Below, piece by piece: positions 58,867 through 64,000 of a DNA stretch of 64,000 nucleotides. Below the pieces are notes generated by a model that worked only from the letters and a program-made list of their open reading frames with translations, had not been told where the DNA came from and searched no databases. The position numbers and the translations under genes are program-made. Numbering within the stretch: the stretch's first letter is position 1; every line of letters begins with the position of its first letter. Source of the DNA: a virus; the IMG/VR virus record IMGVR_UViG_3300032236_001530, positions 62,001-126,000 of that record; one strand, 5' to 3'.

Positions 58867-60057
58867 ATGGATCAGAATTATATAAAAGATATTATCCAAA
58901 GAGTTCTTAATAAGGAATTTTCTTCTACACATAGAAGAAAAATAGTTCCATATACAGATCGTCTGAATATATGTTGTCCATATTGTGGTGATGGAAAATC
59001 AGACCATAAAAAAAGAGGTAACTTCTACTACAATCGTCTTATTTACATTTGCTTTAACTGTGATAAGAAAACAACCTTTGATAGATTCTGTAAAGACTTC
59101 AATGAACAATTAGATCCTGATAAAAAGTTAGAAATGATTGAACACTTAAATAGTGTTATGACTTACTCTGACTATGAAGGTGATTTTGTTGATGCCAGAT
59201 TTGAAAATCTAATTGATATGTCCGAACTTGAAAGAGTATTTAGTCAAGATTTAACCCCCATTTCAGACTTCAAACCAATTCAAGTGAATGGTGGTGTTTA
59301 TAAATATTTAGTAGGTCGTGGTATTCCACCAGAATATCATAAGAATATCTATCAAGCTAAATACTGGAAGAATGAAGATGAATCTGAATGGATTATCGCT
59401 CTGTTAAATCGTAGAGGTGATAAAGTTTTAGGTATGCAGATTCGTAACTTAAAAGAAGGTAAAAGAAGAACATTTAAAATCTATAATTATGAGAATCTTT
59501 TAGAGTGGGTTAGTCTTGGTAAAGATTTACCTGAGCCGGATATGAATGATTTAGTTATTTATAATAAGCTATCTTATTACTTCAATATACTTAATGTTAA
59601 TCTTGAAAGTAAAATAACCGTATTTGAAGGTTATCTTGACTCACTTTTCTTTCCTAACTCAATTGGTCTTGTTGGTGTAAACACTGACTTTAGATTTTTA
59701 GAGAATAATAACTTAGATTTACAATATTTCTTTGATAATGACGAGGCTGGTTATAAGAAATCAGAAGAAAAGCTAAAAGAAGGATATCCTATTTTCTTAT
59801 GGAAGAAATTATTTGAAGATATTGTTAATAAAAAGAATGCACCAGATCCATATAGATTATTACATAGAATTAGTAAGGTAAAAGATATTAATAAATTAGC
59901 TGAATTGGTTCCGGAACCTTATAAAAAACTTGATTTAGATAGCTTCTTTAGTCAAGATATAATGGATATTAAGTGGATTCCTAAGTTTAGGAGAAGAAAA
60001 AAGACAGAGGAAGAAACTGATTACAATAAGAAGTTTGCCAACTTCAAAAATCTTTAA
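58867..60057 (+). CDS. DNA primase (T4 gp61/DnaG type)
   Basis: 396 residues. A zinc-binding domain has CCPYCGDGKSDHK and CFNCDKK near residues 38-66. The TOPRIM core shows TVFEGYLDSLFF (about 255) and YFFDNDEAG (about 290), with the acidic residues that hold metal. It would make RNA primers for lagging-strand synthesis with a phage helicase not in this window. Its 3' end overlaps a small minus-strand gene by 14 nt. Its length slightly exceeds T4 gp61. Confidence 0.85.
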   Translation: MDQNYIKDIIQRVLNKEFSSTHRRKIVPYTDRLNICCPYCGDGKSDHKKRGNFYYNRLIYICFNCDKKTTFDRFCKDFNEQLDPDKKLEMIEHLNSVMTYSDYEGDFVDARFENLIDMSELERVFSQDLTPISDFKPIQVNGGVYKYLVGRGIPPEYHKNIYQAKYWKNEDESEWIIALLNRRGDKVLGMQIRNLKEGKRRTFKIYNYENLLEWVSLGKDLPEPDMNDLVIYNKLSYYFNILNVNLESKITVFEGYLDSLFFPNSIGLVGVNTDFRFLENNNLDLQYFFDNDEAGYKKSEEKLKEGYPIFLWKKLFEDIVNKKNAPDPYRLLHRISKVKDINKLAELVPEPYKKLDLDSFFSQDIMDIKWIPKFRRRKKTEEETDYNKKFANFKNL

Positions 60058-60193
60058 GTAATTCTTTTGGCTTTTCTCGACTTCTATATTTTTTTTCATT
60101 TCTCTGGTGTTTTATTGAGCAATACTTCTTTAACTTATCGAAATCGCAGTTTATGACAATCTCTTTATTACAATTTCTGTAATTACACTTCAT
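60044..60193 (-). CDS. Small Cys/His protein, 49 aa
   Basis: ATG 60193 to TGA 60046-60044. The protein starts MKCNYRNCNKEIVINC and continues KKYCSIKHQRNEKKY. The arrangement C-x4-C, C and C-x3-H could bind zinc, and the tail is basic. It starts inside the end of the broken HNH gene and converges with the primase end. Likely part of the same mobile unit; function unknown. Confidence 0.5.
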   Translation of the reverse strand: MKCNYRNCNKEIVINCDFDKLKKYCSIKHQRNEKKYRSREKPKELLKDF

Positions 60194-60845
60194 AGTTTTG
60201 TTTATCTCTTTTTATATCTCTATTTACCTTACTACAAAGAGGTTGTAGATTTGTATAATGATTTAATCTTATTAAATCTTCTTCTGTAGTAGCCGTTGAT
60301 AATGGAACTATATGATCGATATCCCAACCATAGTCGAATTCACCATTATATAGACCCTTGTTATCTCAATTCATCCAAGGTTCGAATTTGGACTCTATGT
60401 GTAATTTAAAATCATCAAATGAGCATCCTAAAATATCAACAGTTTTTTTAGATTTTTTAAATCCATTTGTTTTAAATAGTGTGTGTATATTCTTTCTTAT
60501 TCTCTCGGTGAGAAAATATAATATATCTGTTTTACTTCTTTTTTTCTTATACTCTCTTTTATAATTTCGATATCTAATTTTTACAGATTCTTTTGAGTTA
60601 TACTCTTTAATTTTATCTTTATTTATCTCATGGTATAAATTACTTATATCATTTAATCTGTCTTTATTTTCCTTATAAAAATTAGACCTTCTAATTTTAA
60701 TTTTTAATTTATTTTCTAAATTATACTTTTTATTAAATTCGCTAACACATTCCTTACATGTGTAATCCAGACCATCTTTAGATTTTTTTCGATTATTAAA
60801 ATTGGATATATCTTTTTCCAATCCACATTTTTTACACTTTTTCAT
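60183..60845 (-). pseudogene. HNH homing endonuclease interrupted by TGA
   Basis: The minus frame from ATG 60845 runs 159 codons to TGA at 60368-60366, then stays open for a further 60 codons to TAA at 60185-60183. The first part has a zinc pair CKKCGLEKDISNF and C-x-x-C, and FEPWMN just before the stop. After the stop come DNKGLYNG, YGWDIDHIVPLS and LNHYTNLQPL, the usual HNH core. In relatives I recall, Trp follows FEPWMN, so TGG has become TGA. The truncated product would lack the catalytic DH, so the gene is probably dead unless TGA is read through. Confidence 0.75.
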
Positions 60846-60851
60846 ATTATA

Positions 60852-60861
60852 TATATATTAA
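60852..60861 (-). promoter_or_regulatory. Late-type box TTAATATATA, 6 nt from start
   Basis: On the minus strand TTAATATATA ends 6 nt upstream of ATG 60845 of the broken HNH gene. Confidence 0.5.
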
Positions 60862-60879
60862 AAAGTGTCCTCCACCTTT

Positions 60880-61353
60880 TTAGATGAATTTATTTTTTAA
60901 CTTTCTATACTTTTTATTCTTTAATGTTAAATATTCATCAAAGTCTAAGTTTCCGCGTTCATTATTACAATCTTTACAACAAACAACTAAGTTCACTTGT
61001 GTATTATTACCACCTTTTGAAATTGGAATTATGTGGTCAGCCGTAGCGTTTTCTTTATCTAACTCTATATCACAATAGATACAATTAGCACCTATATTAT
61101 CATCTAAGAAATCTTTAGCAAAGCCACTAGTTCTTCTTTTAACGTTTTTACCATTGTATTTAAGTCCTATAACAACAAAATCTTCCATAACCTTATACTT
61201 CTTACGGAATATTTCACAAGACTTGTAATTTTTATTTAACCCAACCACTAATTTGATTAAAAATCCCCATCTAAAATAAGTTTCTTTATCAACTGATAAG
61301 AAGTGTGGGTGTTCGGCTTTGTATATAAATTTTAATATTTTAATCAATCTCAT
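60880..61353 (-). CDS. HNH endonuclease
   Basis: 157 residues. The C-terminal half has a zinc-containing HNH core: CIYCDIELDKENATADHIIP, SKGGNNTQVNLVVCC and CKDCNNERGN. The N-terminal half (LIKILKFIYKAEHPHFL) is basic and may bind DNA. Likely a free-standing homing endonuclease, the third nuclease gene in a 3.5 kb stretch around the primase. All core HNH residues seem present. Confidence 0.8.
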   Translation of the reverse strand: MRLIKILKFIYKAEHPHFLSVDKETYFRWGFLIKLVVGLNKNYKSCEIFRKKYKVMEDFVVIGLKYNGKNVKRRTSGFAKDFLDDNIGANCIYCDIELDKENATADHIIPISKGGNNTQVNLVVCCKDCNNERGNLDFDEYLTLKNKKYRKLKNKFI

Positions 61354-61399
61354 AATTTCTTCACGATTTATATATTGAAAAATACCACTTTCCTAAAAA

Positions 61400-61407
61400 G
61401 ATATATA
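61400..61407 (+). promoter_or_regulatory. Late-type box GATATATA, 24 nt from start
   Basis: GATATATA lies 24 nt upstream of ATG 61432, with the leader ending TTAATCACTATG as at 29412. Confidence 0.45.
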
Positions 61408-61431
61408 AATTATAAAAAATAATTAATCACT

Positions 61432-61818
61432 ATGAATTTACCTAAAATTGGAGACATTAAAAAGTGGTCATTTGGTGAAATGACTTCTAACCCTGATGGA
61501 AAATCATCAGTAACATCAACATCAGGATTTATGATTGTAACTGTTGGTTGCTTATCTTTCTTACTTGGTGTTGTTGATAAAATGTTTATTGATAAATCAA
61601 TGGATGTTATAAATCAAGCTGTTGCTTTTACAATGATTGGTGCTGCACTAATTGGTTATAAGAATCTTACAGGTAGTAAAGTAACTATGTCTAAACATCA
61701 AGCAGATGCTGCTATTGCTACTAGCAATGCTAATACTGACTCGGATACTTCAGCTGATACAACTACGGATACTCCAGTAGATCCTAGCACTTCAACAGAT
61801 CCTAATGCTACTAAATAA
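61432..61818 (+). CDS. Two-helix holin-like membrane protein
   Basis: 128 residues. Two hydrophobic helices (about 31-50, FMIVTVGCLSFLLGVV, and 58-76, AVAFTMIGAALIGY) are separated by a short charged loop. The tail is rich in Asp, Thr and Pro (STDPNATK end). Size and layout fit a holin or a phage-encoded inner-membrane protein. It carries the leader TTAATCACTATG shared with two other genes and ends at a terminator. Confidence 0.5.
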   Translation: MNLPKIGDIKKWSFGEMTSNPDGKSSVTSTSGFMIVTVGCLSFLLGVVDKMFIDKSMDVINQAVAFTMIGAALIGYKNLTGSKVTMSKHQADAAIATSNANTDSDTSADTTTDTPVDPSTSTDPNATK

Positions 61819-61840
61819 TTATAATATTATTTAAAATTAA

Positions 61841-61868
61841 AAAAACCACTCAAATTGAGTGGTTTTTT
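61841..61868. terminator. Bidirectional terminator with CCACTCA hairpin
   Basis: AACCACTCAA pairs with TTGAGTGGTT, flanked by A and T tracts, between convergent genes ending at 61818 and 61870. Confidence 0.9.
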
Positions 61869-61869
61869 A

Positions 61870-62349
61870 TTATTTACCGAATTTCTTTAGTCTTGTATGT
61901 CTGTAACTTTTAGACTCAAACTTTTCTTCTTCCTCTTCACTATTCATCATCTCTTCTTCATTATCCATCTCGTTTTCTTCAACTTCATGATGACTGTGTG
62001 TATGTTCAGGTGTTGTTGATTTCTCTAAATAGTTAACAACTTCTTCAGCTGTTTTAAATTTCTTATTATCAACGTGAAAGCTTTCAGTTTCTGAGAAGAA
62101 GTTAATAGTCTTACCATCGTGTTCAATCTTATTATCTATAACTTCAGTACCAAGCATTTCTGCTAACTCAGCCATTTTCTTTTGACCTTCGTATTCACCA
62201 CCTTCTTCTTCAGGAAGTTCTGATTCTTCCATTTCAGTGTTATCCATTTCTGTTTCATGCATATCCATTTCTGGTGCTTCAACTTCATGTTCCATTTCGA
62301 AGTCCTCATTTACTTTACCTTTTACAAAGTCTGTATATCTTTTAATCAT
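61870..62349 (-). CDS. Acidic capsid-targeted protein (core-like)
   Basis: 159 residues. MIKRYTDFVKGKVNEDFE has the basic/aromatic start and a V-N-E site. The rest is Glu/Met/Asp-rich (EMDMHETEMDNTEMEESE), with a short folded centre (TVIDNKIEHDGKTINFFSE-like region) and a His-rich turn (HTHSHHEVEE). The end is basic (RHTRLKKFGK). Acidic proteins with targeting sequences form prohead cores in T4 relatives, so a scaffold or internal protein role is likely. Confidence 0.55.
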   Translation of the reverse strand: MIKRYTDFVKGKVNEDFEMEHEVEAPEMDMHETEMDNTEMEESELPEEEGGEYEGQKKMAELAEMLGTEVIDNKIEHDGKTINFFSETESFHVDNKKFKTAEEVVNYLEKSTTPEHTHSHHEVEENEMDNEEEMMNSEEEEEKFESKSYRHTRLKKFGK

Positions 62350-62383
62350 AATAATAATATTATTTTTTGTATATTATAGATAG

Positions 62384-62393
62384 TATATATTAA
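62384..62393 (-). promoter_or_regulatory. Late-type box TTAATATATA, 34 nt from start
   Basis: On the minus strand TTAATATATA lies 34 nt upstream of ATG 62349, next to the end of the gene upstream. Confidence 0.45.
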
Positions 62394-62394
62394 A

Positions 62395-62907
62395 TTATAA
62401 ATCTTTATTTTTTTCACTTTCTAATTCACCTACAACATAATCTAAAAATGAATCTAATTCATATTCCAGGCCATTACAAAACTCAAACACATCATATGAT
62501 TCTTCATTTGGTTTTTTAGACACTGAATAAAAATCTGGTGATATTTGATTACTATTAAAAACAACTATTCTACCCTCTAATCTACCTTCAATTCTTTTAC
62601 CACTTGGGAATACTAAGTCTGGTACATACAAAGTGCCTATATAATGCACCTCATCACCATAATCTTCTGTTTCGGTGTGTTCAAATTTGAAATATCCATT
62701 ATCATCTTCAAATACTCTCTCACTTTCATCAACAATCATCTTATTATGAACTTCTTCTTGATTTCCTGACTTATGCGCATTTAGAAAATCTCTTTCATCA
62801 TCTCGCAATGAAGACATTCCATATTTAGATATTTTATCCAATATGTCATCTACTCTTTGTTGAGCTGTATATCCTTCATATCTCATTAGATGTTTCATAA
62901 TAATCAT
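62395..62907 (-). CDS. Capsid-targeted-like protein, 170 aa
   Basis: Two in-frame ATGs exist, 62907 and 62898; the second gives MKHLMRYEGYTAQQ, closer to the family start. A soluble acidic protein follows, with a strand FDVCEFCNG-like end and EGRLEGRIVVFNS. No enzyme motif is recognised. A TGAATATATA box ends 5 nt upstream of ATG 62907. Confidence 0.5.
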   Translation of the reverse strand: MIIMKHLMRYEGYTAQQRVDDILDKISKYGMSSLRDDERDFLNAHKSGNQEEVHNKMIVDESERVFEDDNGYFKFEHTETEDYGDEVHYIGTLYVPDLVFPSGKRIEGRLEGRIVVFNSNQISPDFYSVSKKPNEESYDVFEFCNGLEYELDSFLDYVVGELESEKNKDL

Positions 62908-62912
62908 TGATG

Positions 62913-62922
62913 TATATATTCA
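62913..62922 (-). promoter_or_regulatory. Late-type box TGAATATATA, 5 nt from start
   Basis: On the minus strand TGAATATATA ends 5 nt before ATG 62907; one mismatch. Confidence 0.45.
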
Positions 62923-62926
62923 ATAA

Positions 62927-63355
62927 TCAATCATCACTTTTTCTAACCTCAATTTTCCAAGCTCCTCCTGATTTTACAACTCTATTGTCATTATATTCTG
63001 TTAATTGTAAATATGGTGCTGTCGGTTTGTAATTATTTATAACTTTCTCTCTAATAGCTTGATATAATATGTCTATGCCAATTCCATCAGCTTGGTAAAT
63101 ACATATGTAATTATTATCTATATCTTCCCAGTCAAAATCAGAATATTCTGTGTTATTGATAACTGATTTTATTTTATTATCTCTATTATATTTTTGTACT
63201 TCTTTTATCCAACTATCCATAAAACAATAAATGAACCCATCGGATCCATCTTTACTATGTTTAATTAAAATATCAAAGTCAACACCGTCGTAAAAACGAA
63301 TGCTTACTCCTTTTTGTTCTACTTCCTCAATCAAGGTCATCAAATATATCATCAA
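62927..63355 (-). CDS. Hypothetical protein, 142 aa
   Basis: 142 residues, soluble and acidic with aromatic clusters (IRFYDGVDFDILIKH, FIYCFMDSWIKEVQ). It has no targeting motif. It stops with TGA and its start overlaps the end of the next minus gene by 29 nt. Not recognised. Confidence 0.5.
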   Translation of the reverse strand: MMIYLMTLIEEVEQKGVSIRFYDGVDFDILIKHSKDGSDGFIYCFMDSWIKEVQKYNRDNKIKSVINNTEYSDFDWEDIDNNYICIYQADGIGIDILYQAIREKVINNYKPTAPYLQLTEYNDNRVVKSGGAWKIEVRKSDD

Positions 63356-63557
63356 TTTTTTTGTCTCTTACTTCAGACTTATGCAATTCTATGACTTTTT
63401 TATGAAAAAGTTCATCATTTTCAAATCTGTACTTGAAGTCTTCAAATGAACTACTGCTCATTTTTAATAATGCAAGAGATCCTTTTGATATTTTACTCTC
63501 ATTTAATCTATCATTTAAGTAGTCTATGTAATAAGGATATATTTCATCATTTTTCAT
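63327..63557 (-). CDS. Hypothetical protein, 76 aa
   Basis: 76 residues, polar and helical (DEIYPYYIDYLNDRLNESK), ending DDIFDDLD. A GATATATA box lies 4 nt upstream of the ATG on the minus strand. It overlaps the following gene by 29 nt, so they are co-expressed. Not recognised. Confidence 0.5.
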   Translation of the reverse strand: MKNDEIYPYYIDYLNDRLNESKISKGSLALLKMSSSSFEDFKYRFENDELFHKKVIELHKSEVRDKKIDDIFDDLD

Positions 63558-63574
63558 AATTTATATATCTACTT

Positions 63575-63584
63575 TTAATATATA
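63575..63584 (+). promoter_or_regulatory. Late-type box TTAATATATA, 5 nt from start
   Basis: TTAATATATA ends 5 nt before ATG 63590. Confidence 0.6.
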
Positions 63585-63589
63585 CCATT

Positions 63590-64000
63590 ATGATTAAAAA
63601 ATACTCAAGTTATATTAATGAATCTGATGACCAAAGAGTTTATTTAGATGACAACCAAAAAGGCCCAGGCTTTTATACCAATAAATATGGTCCTAATTCT
63701 ATTGCTAATTTGAATCAGAAGATTTATAACTATATTCATCAAGTATATGGTCCTTTAGGATTTTCTTATCCTCGTAAAGGTACTGTAGCTAATTATGATG
63801 TAACTGTAAATGGTGAGTTAATAAGTGGTGAGTATATATCTAAAATGGTTAATAACTACACTATATTCAAAACATTTATTAGAGAGAATAAAATCAAAGA
63901 TGAAAATACATTTTATACCCTTTTAGAATCTAAATTTGATGATGTTTATCACTATAATGGTAGTTTCTTCAAAAGACAGACTTTACCTATTTTAATAAAC
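63590..64000 (+). CDS. Capsid-targeted protein (partial, runs off the right edge)
   Basis: The first 137 codons are visible. MIKKYSSYINESDDQ is a textbook copy of the targeting-like motif with I-N-E. After it come VYLDDNQKGPGFYTNKYG and YNYIHQVYGPLGFSYPRKGT. The domain is not recognised. A box sits 5 nt upstream and the gene is divergent from the 63557 gene. Confidence 0.6.
   Translation, partial: MIKKYSSYINESDDQRVYLDDNQKGPGFYTNKYGPNSIANLNQKIYNYIHQVYGPLGFSYPRKGTVANYDVTVNGELISGEYISKMVNNYTIFKTFIRENKIKDENTFYTLLESKFDDVYHYNGSFFKRQTLPILIN

Noticed and set aside
60366-60368. TGA read as tryptophan
   Set aside because: TGA terminates at least four other genes at sensible, coupled positions (18963, 31396, 62927, 63327), so a nonsense mutation is simpler.

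Overview
This window looks like a section of a large T4-like myovirus (probably a jumbo phage) infecting a member of the Bacteroidota. The phage assignment rests on a baseplate and hub block (35.9-49.4 kb) with two cell-wall hydrolases, a UvsW-type helicase, a T4 gp61-type primase and free-standing homing endonucleases. The host assignment rests on three things: a type IX secretion (T9SS) sorting domain on a secreted protein, signal peptides ending in A-Q, and host-type promoters of the form TTTG-N20-TATATTTG. The DNA is very AT-rich and TAA is the dominant stop codon. I see no tRNA or rRNA genes and no CRISPR array.

Layout. 0-9.5 kb: a + strand block of exported proteins. It holds a cohesin/dockerin-like protein with a T9SS tail, small membrane proteins, two CsgG-like proteins, an outer-membrane barrel with a 15-bp Gly/Ser repeat, a giant C-type lectin/LamG/dockerin adhesin and a secreted HExxH peptidase-like protein. 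9.5-18 kb, mostly minus strand: an operon with an HD protein and a peptidyl-tRNA-hydrolase-like gene behind a structured leader, then Smr, an outer-membrane protein, a candidate structured RNA, rpiB, and several small proteins that begin with a capsid-targeting-like sequence, including a GH108 muramidase. 18-22 kb: small unknowns, adenylosuccinate synthetase and a deoxyribonucleotidase. 22-26 kb: a minus-strand operon of sensor histidine kinase, YceI protein, receiver-only response regulator and coiled-coil membrane protein. 26-35 kb: a phosphoesterase, an asparagine-synthetase-like class II synthetase core, an outer-membrane protein, an FKBP isomerase, a DHH phosphoesterase and an amidoligase-like protein. 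36-49.4 kb: baseplate genes. 49.4-57 kb: more capsid-targeted proteins, ClpP, an acidic core-like protein and a collagen-like fibre protein. 57-64 kb: primase flanked by endonucleases, a holin-like protein and further capsid-targeted proteins.

Two signals cut across the annotation. First, about sixteen otherwise unrelated proteins start with a short peptide of the form (M)K-h-x-x-[FY]-x-x-[FYIL]-h-x-E. This resembles the T4 capsid-targeting sequence, whose cleavage by the prohead protease follows h-x-E. These proteins are probably packaged in the head and possibly injected; they include a zinc peptidase, a muramidase, a DHH phosphoesterase, a HAD phosphatase and an amidoligase. Second, a TTAATATATA box lies either 4-8 nt or 20-24 nt upstream of the start codon of most of these genes, of baseplate genes and of the T9SS protein gene. 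It behaves like a phage late promoter, with the short spacing implying nearly leaderless mRNAs. A few genes instead carry host-type promoters.

The most novel-looking content is the phage-borne surface-display island (T9SS tail, cohesin/dockerin-like modules, CsgG-like proteins, lectin), the phage two-component operon, the capsid-cargo set, and two structured RNA elements. One of these elements heads an operon with recurring ATG-n-TAG-ATTA mini-ORFs and a peptidyl-tRNA-hydrolase-like gene that has an in-frame TAG.
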